DNA of 64,000 nucleotides from Bacteroidota bacterium (GTDB lineage Bacteria > Bacteroidota > Bacteroidia > Flavobacteriales > Weeksellaceae), in assembly GCA_023423715.1 (NCBI GenBank), contig JAFAFC010000006.1, positions 1 to 64,000 on the forward strand. Reading direction: 5' to 3'. The first letter of the stretch is position 1. Each line of letters begins with the position of its first letter. The notes under the pieces were generated by a model, which did not search any database, was not told where the DNA came from, and saw only the letters and a program-made list of their open reading frames with translations. Below, in pieces: positions 16,762 through 24,208 of the stretch. The translations under genes were made by a program, and so were the position numbers.

Positions 16762-18432
16762 ATGAAAAAGATATTATTAACAGCACTTGTACTATCCTCT
16801 TTAGTAAGTTGTAATTTAGATAGAGAGCCTTATGACGGTGCAATTACAGACCAAGTTGTGGTCACAGAAACTGGATTAGAGCAGTTTCTTAATGGAATTT
16901 ATAGTAAACTATCATACGGAGCAACCGAGTATGTTGGAAACAGTGCTAGTTTAAATTTATACAGAGCAGGTATTTTTGGTGCCGATGAAATCCATATGAG
17001 TTCGGCGTCTTCGGATGACTTGTCTCAATTTTATAACTATCTAAGGAATGCATCTGGAGCTCGTTCAAATGCTGTTTGGAACGATGGTCTCCAAGCAGTA
17101 AACGCAACCAATGCTATTTTTGAAAATTTAAAAGAAGGAAAATCGGCAGCTTTGGATCATATGCTTGGTGAAGCTTACTATCTAAGAGCTTTTTCCAATT
17201 TTGCAATGCTTCAATTGTATTCTTTCCCGTATTCACAAGGACAAAGTAATTTGGGGATTCCTTTGAAGAAAACGAGTAGTATTGATGAAAGACCAGTGCG
17301 TTCTACTGTTGGAGAGTCTTATAATGCGGTTGTTGAAGATTTGTTAAAAGCAGAAACTTTAATGGCAGGTGATTCTAAAAACAACATTAAAGGAACTCAA
17401 GCTGCGGCACAAGCACTACTTGCAAGAGTTTATTTGTATATGGAAAATAACGATAAAGCGTTGGAATATGCAAATAAAGTAATTGGATCAGGTCGTTACA
17501 CGTTGTTGTCTAAGGAAGCGTTACCTACTTATGCTCAAGCAACACCGGAGAATAATGCCGAAACTATTTTTGCATTTCGTGTAGAAAATAAACCTGGACA
17601 ATATGCAGCTGGAAGTATGTTGGGTTCTATGTTTGCAGTTATTGATAACGCAGGCTGGGGTGAAATGTACGCAGCAAGTACCTATTTACAAACGGTGAAA
17701 AGGTTTCCACAAGATGTGAGAAATCAATTTATCACACCTGATTACACTTTGGATAAAGCGGGTAAGAAGACCCCTGTTGTCTATTGGACGGTGTTTAATG
17801 CGAAGGCCAATCGATACGAGTACGCTTTTTATAACGCAACTTTAGATGCTGCAGGAAAATACGTGTCTTTCGTGAAAGATGGAACGACGTATCCGATTGT
17901 TGAGGAGCCATCTGTTTATGGTGGTGCAAATTATATGAGATATTATGCCACAATTGGAGGTGTTAAACAATATTTGTCGCAAGATTATGCGCTGAATAAT
18001 AGAGGAGGATTCCCTAAGTTTTACATTAATAAGGTATCGTATCAAGAAAAAATTGGACATTTATTTTCACCAATTATTTCAAGATTAGGAGAGTTATATT
18101 TAATTCGTGCCGAAGTTGCAGCCAAGAAAAATGACGTGGCAACAGCATTAGCACAAATTAATATCATTAGAAAAAGAGCTGGAGCGCCAGAATATACTTC
18201 AGTGCCAACTGGTAAAACAATTTTGGATTTAGTTCTAGAAGAAAGATGGGTAGAACTATCTTTTGAAGGACATCGAAAATTCGACTTGTTGAGAAATAAA
18301 AAATCGATTGATCGATCTTTTGCAGGAATTTCGTTGAGTAAATTCACGATTAATCCAGGAGATCCAGAAACAATTCAGTTTGTTCCGCAGCGAGAAGTTA
18401 CACTTCAACCTGAATTACAACAGAATGACTAA
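16762..18432 (+). CDS. SusD/RagB-type nutrient-binding lipoprotein
   Basis: A 556-residue surface lipoprotein (lipobox LVSC, Cys17) that caps the SusC-like transporter. The helical TPR core is visible (ALDHMLGEAYYLRAFSNFAMLQLY, the SusD hallmark, near 130-155) and the C-terminal SusD_RagB region has LYLIRAEVAAK and VLEERWVELSFEGHRKFDLLR. Together with the upstream gene it forms a two-gene uptake unit closed by a strong terminator. The ligand is not predictable. Confidence 0.95.
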   Translation: MKKILLTALVLSSLVSCNLDREPYDGAITDQVVVTETGLEQFLNGIYSKLSYGATEYVGNSASLNLYRAGIFGADEIHMSSASSDDLSQFYNYLRNASGARSNAVWNDGLQAVNATNAIFENLKEGKSAALDHMLGEAYYLRAFSNFAMLQLYSFPYSQGQSNLGIPLKKTSSIDERPVRSTVGESYNAVVEDLLKAETLMAGDSKNNIKGTQAAAQALLARVYLYMENNDKALEYANKVIGSGRYTLLSKEALPTYAQATPENNAETIFAFRVENKPGQYAAGSMLGSMFAVIDNAGWGEMYAASTYLQTVKRFPQDVRNQFITPDYTLDKAGKKTPVVYWTVFNAKANRYEYAFYNATLDAAGKYVSFVKDGTTYPIVEEPSVYGGANYMRYYATIGGVKQYLSQDYALNNRGGFPKFYINKVSYQEKIGHLFSPIISRLGELYLIRAEVAAKKNDVATALAQINIIRKRAGAPEYTSVPTGKTILDLVLEERWVELSFEGHRKFDLLRNKKSIDRSFAGISLSKFTINPGDPETIQFVPQREVTLQPELQQND

Positions 18433-18433
18433 C

Positions 18434-18462
18434 AAAAAAGCCTTGCATCGCAAGGCTTTTTT
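18434..18462. terminator. Bidirectional terminator after SusD / thioesterase genes
   Basis: A perfect 13-bp stem (18434-18446 with 18450-18462) around a 3-base loop, with A and T tails, lies between convergent genes. Confidence 0.9.
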
Positions 18463-18468
18463 ATTGTT

Positions 18469-18858
18469 TTAATTTTCAAAAATCTTAATGGGCTTTTTGT
18501 TTTCATCAATGGCAACCAATGTGAAATCGCCAGCAACCGCTTTTTCTCGAGTGTCGGCGTACATTTCTTCGATAAAAATTTCGATATTCACTTTTAAGCT
18601 CGAGTTTCCTACGTATTTTACTTTTCCAATAAGCTCAACTAAAGTATCTGCAGGAATTGGTTTTTTAAAATCGATTCGATCGCAACTCACGGTTACAAAA
18701 GATTTTCTTGCAAATCGAGTTGCTGTCATAAAAGCAACCTCATCCATCATTTCCATAACTTTTCCACCAAACATGGTTTTGTGATGATTGGTCGTGTTTG
18801 GGAAAACTACTTTAAAAACGTGGGTTTCTGATGCTTTGATTTTGTCGTCGTAATTCAT
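18469..18858 (-). CDS. Acyl-CoA thioesterase (hotdog fold, YciA/BACH-like)
   Basis: A 129-residue single hotdog-domain enzyme that hydrolyses acyl-CoA to free acid and CoA. The pattern NHHKTMFGGKVMEMMDE (about 21-37) is the classical helix/catalytic segment, and TVSCDRIDFKKPIPAD matches the cytosolic acyl-CoA hydrolase group. The start codon is preceded by an AT-rich leader of about 165 bases which carries a cobalamin riboswitch on the same strand, with no other gene between, so this gene is the apparent target. Chain-length preference is unknown. Confidence 0.88.
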   Translation of the reverse strand: MNYDDKIKASETHVFKVVFPNTTNHHKTMFGGKVMEMMDEVAFMTATRFARKSFVTVSCDRIDFKKPIPADTLVELIGKVKYVGNSSLKVNIEIFIEEMYADTREKAVAGDFTLVAIDENKKPIKIFEN

Positions 18859-18924
18859 TTTTTTAATTTTTTAGCATTAAACATTCTAATTTTTAGTATT
18901 CATAGAAAGTGCATAATGCTTTCT

Positions 18925-19022
18925 ACTTCAACTCGCGAAAGGTTTTGGGGATCCGACTTAGCTTTTGGCCTTACGGTTGCGCGACAGTTCGTGATTTGCA
19001 CACGATTCACCCTAATTTTTTG
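18925..19022 (-). ncRNA. Compact cobalamin riboswitch (class II-like)
   Basis: Read on the minus strand, the order AGGGtGAAtCGTGtGCAAA, then CACGAACTGTC, GCGCAACCGTAA and AAGTCgGATcCCC reproduces the conserved core of cobalamin riboswitches (Rfam RF00174 type). A downstream stem CTTT..GAAG (18926-18941) exposes CGCG (18934-18937), complementary to CGCG in the CGCGCAAC loop (18980-18983); this fits the L5-L13 kissing loop that controls expression. The P6 extension is short, as in compact class II forms. It lies in the leader of an acyl-CoA thioesterase gene; a further hairpin at 18902-18925 precedes the start codon. Confidence 0.85.
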
Positions 19023-19028
19023 AGACTG

Positions 19029-19036
19029 CAAAGATA
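19029..19036 (-). promoter_or_regulatory. -7 box for the riboswitch-thioesterase transcript
   Basis: TATCTTTG on the minus strand, a full TAnnTTTG match, immediately 5' of the riboswitch. It predicts a transcript starting near 19023 that includes the whole aptamer. Confidence 0.65.
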
Positions 19037-19112
19037 AGCTTCGTTTTCAAAACTTATTTTACTTTCACCTAATTATTTTTTAAACTCATGATTTTACGAC
19101 ATTTTTTGGAGG

Positions 19113-19676
19113 TTATTTTCCCCATCCCCAAGGTTTTTTGTCGAATTCAATGGGTTTTGTTAGATCAAATTTTACTGAAAATTGGCGTTCCGAACCAACT
19201 ACGCGTAAATTGTAGGTAAACGATTTGTCATCAATAGTCATCCACCAAACATTGGAACAAGCGTAGTCTAAAAGCGTACATGTTTCCTGATCAGCAGGGA
19301 AAAATTGTTTGTTTGCATGTCCTGTATTGGGCGACGTACCGCCGTACATGGTGACTTTGTCTGGCGTTCCGTTTTCTAAACGATGATCGTGTTTTAATTG
19401 AATTACATCGTCTTTAAAAGTTAAAACCCAAGTTCTAGACTGATCATCACCTACATAAAACGGAATTTTTATTTGATTCTCTTCACAAGAGAGAACTTGC
19501 ATCACCAATTTTTTTCCAGTGAACTGGTCACCAGCTTTTCCGCCTTCTGTAATCTCACCCATGTAGGATTTTCCACAATGGGTTTCTATTTTTTTTTTGA
19601 ACTCAGTACTTTTTGATTCTTGTGCAAAATTTAGAATGGAGCAAAGTACAAAACCTGCTACTAAAAATGTTTTCAT
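19113..19676 (-). CDS. Secreted protein of unknown function
   Basis: A 187-residue protein with a Sec signal peptide (about 1-19, ending NFAQ). The mature part has four Cys, including HCGKSY, CEEN, TCTLLDYACSN, and ends in an aromatic PWGWGK. No family was recognised. It may be periplasmic or secreted. It stands upstream of the thioesterase on the same strand but is separated by the promoter and riboswitch, so it is not in that transcript. Confidence 0.7.
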   Translation of the reverse strand: MKTFLVAGFVLCSILNFAQESKSTEFKKKIETHCGKSYMGEITEGGKAGDQFTGKKLVMQVLSCEENQIKIPFYVGDDQSRTWVLTFKDDVIQLKHDHRLENGTPDKVTMYGGTSPNTGHANKQFFPADQETCTLLDYACSNVWWMTIDDKSFTYNLRVVGSERQFSVKFDLTKPIEFDKKPWGWGK

Positions 19677-19750
19677 AGGTATAAACTTGAATTTTGTAGA
19701 TGAATTCGGAAGATACGGATATTTTTTAGAGTCAAATTCCCTCGTAAAAT

Positions 19751-19790
19751 ATTGGTTTAAGTCTTAGTTTTAAATATCTTTAAAACCAAT
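19751..19790 (+). promoter_or_regulatory. Inverted repeat upstream of hutU
   Basis: ATTGGTTT (19751-19758) and AAACCAAT (19783-19790) are exact inverted copies 28-61 bases before the hutU ATG and flank a TATCTTTA that resembles a -7 box. Possible operator; the regulator is unknown. Confidence 0.35.
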
Positions 19791-19817
19791 TTTGAATTTC
19801 AAAACTCAAATCATAAA

Positions 19818-21803
19818 ATGACATTTCAAGAACAAATAAAACAAGGGATTCCTTCGGAACTTCCTCAACCAAAAGTTTACGAACCTAATATTAATCACGC
19901 ACCGAAGCGTAAAGAAATCTTAACCGATGAGGAAAAGAAATTGGCTTTACAAAATGCGTTGCGTTATTTCGAACCTCAATTTCATGCCACTTTAATCCCA
20001 GAATTCAAGAAAGAATTGGAGGATTTTGGGAGAATTTATATGTATCGTTTTCGTCCAGATTATGAGATGAAAGCTCGTCCGATAACCGATTATCCTGCGA
20101 AATCTCAACAAGCTGCGGCGATTATGTTGATGATTCAGAATAATTTGGATTATGCCGTGGCGCAACATCCTCACGAATTGATTACGTATGGTGGAAATGG
20201 TGCGGTTTTTTCCAATTGGGCGCAATATCTTTTGACGATGCAATATTTGTCGGAAATGACGGATGAGCAAACTTTGGTGATGTATTCTGGACATCCGATG
20301 GGACTTTTTCCTTCTCACAAAGATGCGCCGAGAGTTGTGGTAACCAACGGAATGATGATTCCAAATTATTCAAAACCTGATGATTGGGAGAAATTCAATG
20401 CTTTGGGTGTTACGCAATACGGACAAATGACGGCGGGAAGTTATATGTACATCGGTCCGCAAGGAATTGTTCACGGAACGACGATTACGGTTCTAAATGC
20501 CTTTAGAAAAATAAATAAATCGCCAAAAGGAGGTCTTTTTGTGACTTCTGGATTGGGCGGAATGTCGGGTGCGCAGCCAAAAGCAGGAAATATTGCGGGT
20601 TGCGTAACGGTTTGCGCTGAGGTGAATCCTAAAATCACGAAAATTCGTCACGACCAAAAGTGGGTGAACGAAATCCATGAAAATATGGATGAATTGATTG
20701 AAAGAGTGAGAAAAGCTCAGGAAAATCAGGAAACGGTTTCTTTGGCTTACCTTGGAAATATCGTTGATATTTGGGAAAAATTTGCAGATGCAGGTTTGAA
20801 AATTGATATCGGTTCCGATCAAACGTCTTTGCACAATCCTTGGGCGGGTGGTTATTATCCAGCGGGAATTTCTTTTGAAGAATCGAACAGAATGATGGCA
20901 GAAAATCCAGAATTATTCAAAGAGAAAGTTCAGGAAACTTTGAGAAGACACGCCGCAGCAATTAATAAACACACTGAAAAAGGAACTTATTTCTTCGATT
21001 ACGGAAATGCCTTTTTATTAGAAGCTTCTCGTGCAGGAGCGGATGTGATGTCTTCAACACCAAGCTTGGGAAGAGAATTCAAATATCCAAGCTATGTTCA
21101 AGATATTATGGGACCCATGTGTTTCGATTATGGTTTTGGACCGTTCCGTTGGGTTTGTACAAGCGGAAAACCCGAAGATTTACAAAAAACAGACGATATT
21201 GCTTGCTCGGTTTTAGAAGAGATGATTCAGAATTCTCCGGTTGAAATTCAGCAACAAATGAAAGACAATATCCAATGGATAAAAGGAGCGCAAGAAAATA
21301 AATTGGTGGTGGGTTCTCAAGCTCGAATTTTATATGCCGATGCAGAAGGGAGAATGAAAATTGCAGAAGCCTTCAACAAAGCCATCAAAAATGGTGAAAT
21401 TGGAGCAGTAGTTCTGGGAAGAGACCATCATGATGTTTCGGGAACGGATTCTCCGTATCGTGAAACTTCAAATATTTATGACGGTTCGAGATTTACTGCA
21501 GATATGGCAATTCACAACGTGATTGGCGATAGTTTCCGCGGAGCGACATGGGTTTCTATTCACAACGGCGGTGGCGTTGGTTGGGGTGAAGTTATCAACG
21601 GTGGTTTCGGAATGTTATTGGATGGAAGCGATGATGCTAACAGACGATTGAAATCGATGCTTTTCTGGGATGTTAACAACGGAATTTCTAGAAGAAGTTG
21701 GGCACGAAATGAAGGTGCTATTTTCGCGATCAAACGCGCGATGGAAGCGGAGCCAAACTTAAAAGTAACACTACCGAATTTGGTGGATGAGAGTTTATTG
21801 TAA
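19818..21803 (+). CDS. hutU: Urocanate hydratase
   Basis: A 661-residue urocanase, which converts urocanate to imidazolone propionate with tightly bound NAD+ in histidine breakdown. Features: QYLSEMTDEQTLVMYSGHPMGLFPS, the NAD-binding stretch GLGGMSGAQPKAGNIAG (245-261), and WVCTSG with Cys447, matching the conserved active-site Cys region. It is about 100 residues longer than E. coli-type HutU; this long form is usual in Bacteroidota. No hutH, hutI or hutG lies nearby, so the rest of the pathway is elsewhere. A terminator follows. Confidence 0.95.
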   Translation: MTFQEQIKQGIPSELPQPKVYEPNINHAPKRKEILTDEEKKLALQNALRYFEPQFHATLIPEFKKELEDFGRIYMYRFRPDYEMKARPITDYPAKSQQAAAIMLMIQNNLDYAVAQHPHELITYGGNGAVFSNWAQYLLTMQYLSEMTDEQTLVMYSGHPMGLFPSHKDAPRVVVTNGMMIPNYSKPDDWEKFNALGVTQYGQMTAGSYMYIGPQGIVHGTTITVLNAFRKINKSPKGGLFVTSGLGGMSGAQPKAGNIAGCVTVCAEVNPKITKIRHDQKWVNEIHENMDELIERVRKAQENQETVSLAYLGNIVDIWEKFADAGLKIDIGSDQTSLHNPWAGGYYPAGISFEESNRMMAENPELFKEKVQETLRRHAAAINKHTEKGTYFFDYGNAFLLEASRAGADVMSSTPSLGREFKYPSYVQDIMGPMCFDYGFGPFRWVCTSGKPEDLQKTDDIACSVLEEMIQNSPVEIQQQMKDNIQWIKGAQENKLVVGSQARILYADAEGRMKIAEAFNKAIKNGEIGAVVLGRDHHDVSGTDSPYRETSNIYDGSRFTADMAIHNVIGDSFRGATWVSIHNGGGVGWGEVINGGFGMLLDGSDDANRRLKSMLFWDVNNGISRRSWARNEGAIFAIKRAMEAEPNLKVTLPNLVDESLL

Positions 21804-21824
21804 AGGATTAATTTTACGAAATAT

Positions 21825-21851
21825 AAAAGAGGCTTTTTGTCTCTTTTTTTG
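21825..21851 (+). terminator. Terminator after hutU
   Basis: A 7-bp stem (21825-21831 with 21841-21847) and a T run. Confidence 0.7.
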
Positions 21852-22029
21852 TTTATTTTAAGATTTTCTTTTTGGCTTTTTTTACAGAATTCATGGTGAT
21901 TTTGAGGGTGTTAGATAGATTTATTAAAAATCAAACTTTGACTAGGTGTTCTTCCTGAATTTAAAATTTAACATAGATAGTTTAAATTTTTTAGCGTTTT
22001 TTTCGTACTTTTAGTCAAAACTAATTGCC

Positions 22030-22674
22030 GTGAAATGTTCATTGTTAATTTATGACTATGCTCAATTTTATATTGAGACTTTGAAAAATAGTCTAAAAGA
22101 ACAAAAACTTTTCGATGAGATAGTGTATTCTAATAACGTTGAAGAGTTTTTAAGATTGATCTCCACCCAGAATTTTGATTTTATTATTACAAGTGATCGG
22201 GTATTGTCTTGTAAAGACTTGTGCGAATTAATTAATGAGGAGCAACCAAAAATTAGAGATTCAAAATTTATTTTCTTAGGAGACGCCGATGAAATTCGGC
22301 ACATCCGAAAATTGTTTGAACATGGTGTTCTTGGCTACTTTGAGTCTGATGTTGAATTACGAGAATTAATTTCTGGATTACAATCCATCGTATGCGGAAA
22401 CGTCTACATTTGTAATAGTGCAAAAGAGCGTATGCTCAATTACATTAGCTTCCAGGATAATTGTTTGAAAAACACTTCTGAACCGTTAACGAAACGGGAA
22501 TTGGAAGTTATGAAACTTATTTGCGATGGCTTTAGCAGCAAATGTATTTCAGAAAAACTTTTTATAAGTTTGAATACGGTAGAAACGCATCGAAAGAAAA
22601 TTTTACTCAAACTGAATGTAAAAAATTCAGTGGGTATTTTTAAATACGCTGTAGAAAACAAAATGCTGGAGTAA
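22030..22674 (+). CDS. LuxR-type regulator with degenerate receiver, CsgD-like position
   Basis: A 214-residue NarL/FixJ-type protein starting at GTG. The C-terminal HTH is intact: EPLTKRELEVMKLICDGFSSKCISEKLFISLNTVETHRKKILLKL. The N-terminal receiver-like domain has lost key residues: the phospho-acceptor position in FDFIITSDR is Ser rather than Asp, the acidic pair near residue 9 is single, and the usual GYxxK Lys is Glu (GYFESD). It probably does not respond to phosphorylation. It converges on the curli operon, whose E. coli regulator CsgD is also a LuxR protein with a non-canonical receiver; control of csg genes is inferred from this. Confidence 0.8.
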   Translation: MKCSLLIYDYAQFYIETLKNSLKEQKLFDEIVYSNNVEEFLRLISTQNFDFIITSDRVLSCKDLCELINEEQPKIRDSKFIFLGDADEIRHIRKLFEHGVLGYFESDVELRELISGLQSIVCGNVYICNSAKERMLNYISFQDNCLKNTSEPLTKRELEVMKLICDGFSSKCISEKLFISLNTVETHRKKILLKLNVKNSVGIFKYAVENKMLE

Positions 22675-22690
22675 TCCAGCATTTTATTTT
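22660..22690. terminator. Terminator between regulator and curli operon
   Basis: A 10-bp perfect stem (22661-22670 with 22675-22684) encloses the TAA stop of the regulator in its loop and is followed by T residues. It can also end the leftward curli operon. Confidence 0.75.
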
Positions 22691-22699
22691 TTTCAATTT

Positions 22700-24208
22700 T
22701 TATTCCCAATCCGCCATTTCTGCATTCGAGAATAGAACGGTTCTGTTGGTACTTGAATTGTTGTTTGAAAAATTTAAGGTGACTTTAACTATATTGGAAG
22801 GTGATATTTGGTCATTGGATGTATTAGTGAAGATAATATCCGCATCATTTGGAGCAAATCTTGGATCAAGATCGTTTGTTCCCGCTGGTTTTTGACTCAA
22901 AGCTGAAATATCTTGAATAACATTCGTGGTTAGATTGATCAAGAAAATTCGAGAATCCAATTGTCGATACGAAGAATCTTCATAGCCTGAAAAGTCACGT
23001 GTATACAATAATGAATTTCCATCTATAGAGAAATTTAAACCTCCAGCGCCGCCTGTAACTCCAGAAAGTATTGTTTTCATAACATTTCCAACCATGTCAA
23101 TAATTTGAATTTTCACGCCGTAGCCTAGTACATTATTGGTTTTGATTGCGATTTTGCTAGAATCATAACTCCATTCGCATTCGCTAATGAAACTTCCATC
23201 AGGTGTTTGATAGACTAAAGTTAAACCACTTCCGTCTTTATTAATTTTATACAATTTATCAAAACTCGGATAGATAAATTGGCTTCCAGAAGGATTCCAA
23301 GAATAGTCGAGTTCTTTCATGTTGAACCCGGTTACGGGATAGGTTGTTACCTGTTTTACATTGGAGCCATCACGATTGGCTGTGAAAATTTGATTATTTC
23401 CATCAACGGTTCGTAGAAACGCAATCAGATTTGCATTGTTATTCAGTCTCGGTCTGAAAGAATTAACGGATGGGTCTGTAAATTGAAAACTCTGACCTTG
23501 ATCGTTGCTTGAAATTATGTAATAGTTTCCATTTGTTTTTCGTGCAAAATGAAAACGATTATTTGGATTTGCTGATACTTTAAAACTAAAGACCGGACTT
23601 AAAACCTCTTTGTTAATACCATCGCTAGCACCAACTTGCCAAAAATAACTTGCTCCAAATACTAAATTAGTTAGGTTGTAATTTTTTTCCTTGACGTCTT
23701 TAACCTCCAAAACATTGGTGTTGATACTGTTTTTCACTAAAAGACGATACGTTAAACTATCCTTTTTATCGGGATCAATCGCATTCCAAGTTAAGGTAAC
23801 CGATGTTGGTTGATCCACAGATGCATCTGTTGGCGAAAGTAAAGTTGGTGTTGATGGTGGAGAGTTTAAAGAATTATCATCCGACAATTCAAAAAGTACA
23901 CTAACAACTTGGTCGCTTTTTTTGAGGTTAATCCCTTCGAAAGTCGCAACATAGCCTGTTAATTCTGCTTTAACTGAATAATCTCCGATAGGAATATTTT
24001 CTATAATAAAGGTTCCGTCGGCGCCAGAAATTACGGTTTCTGTAGATGGAGAAGTCGTAATTTTCACATTAGGAATAGGCTCATTGGTTCCTTTTTTTAT
24101 CACTTTGCCTTTTACACTTCCTTTTTGGGTAAGTGTAACGGTGTCTTCGCTACACGAATGTGAAACAAATAGAAGTAGCAGACTTATATAGAGAAATAGT
24201 GTTTTCAT
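22700..24208 (-). CDS. Curli-locus lipoprotein with CarboxypepD_reg, FN3-like and TolB-like propeller domains
   Basis: A 502-residue lipoprotein (lipobox ends HSC, Cys19). Domain order: carboxypeptidase regulatory-like Ig fold (about 29-108, GKVIKKGTNEPIPNV and SGADGTFIIENIPIGDYSVKAE), an FN3-like domain (about 115-210, PSTPTLLSPTDASVDQPTSVTLTW) and PD40/TolB-like propeller repeats (about 215-490, DGSNVKQVTTYP). Its ATG overlaps the csgG stop (ATGA), so translation is coupled. It has no E. coli curli counterpart; a role in anchoring or organising fibres at the surface is inference. Confidence 0.8.
   Translation of the reverse strand: MKTLFLYISLLLLFVSHSCSEDTVTLTQKGSVKGKVIKKGTNEPIPNVKITTSPSTETVISGADGTFIIENIPIGDYSVKAELTGYVATFEGINLKKSDQVVSVLFELSDDNSLNSPPSTPTLLSPTDASVDQPTSVTLTWNAIDPDKKDSLTYRLLVKNSINTNVLEVKDVKEKNYNLTNLVFGASYFWQVGASDGINKEVLSPVFSFKVSANPNNRFHFARKTNGNYYIISSNDQGQSFQFTDPSVNSFRPRLNNNANLIAFLRTVDGNNQIFTANRDGSNVKQVTTYPVTGFNMKELDYSWNPSGSQFIYPSFDKLYKINKDGSGLTLVYQTPDGSFISECEWSYDSSKIAIKTNNVLGYGVKIQIIDMVGNVMKTILSGVTGGAGGLNFSIDGNSLLYTRDFSGYEDSSYRQLDSRIFLINLTTNVIQDISALSQKPAGTNDLDPRFAPNDADIIFTNTSNDQISPSNIVKVTLNFSNNNSSTNRTVLFSNAEMADWE

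Noticed and set aside
18902..18925. TAGAAAG..CTTTCTA hairpin as an intrinsic terminator of the riboswitch
   Set aside because: No T run follows it on the minus strand, so transcription termination is not supported; translational control is more likely.
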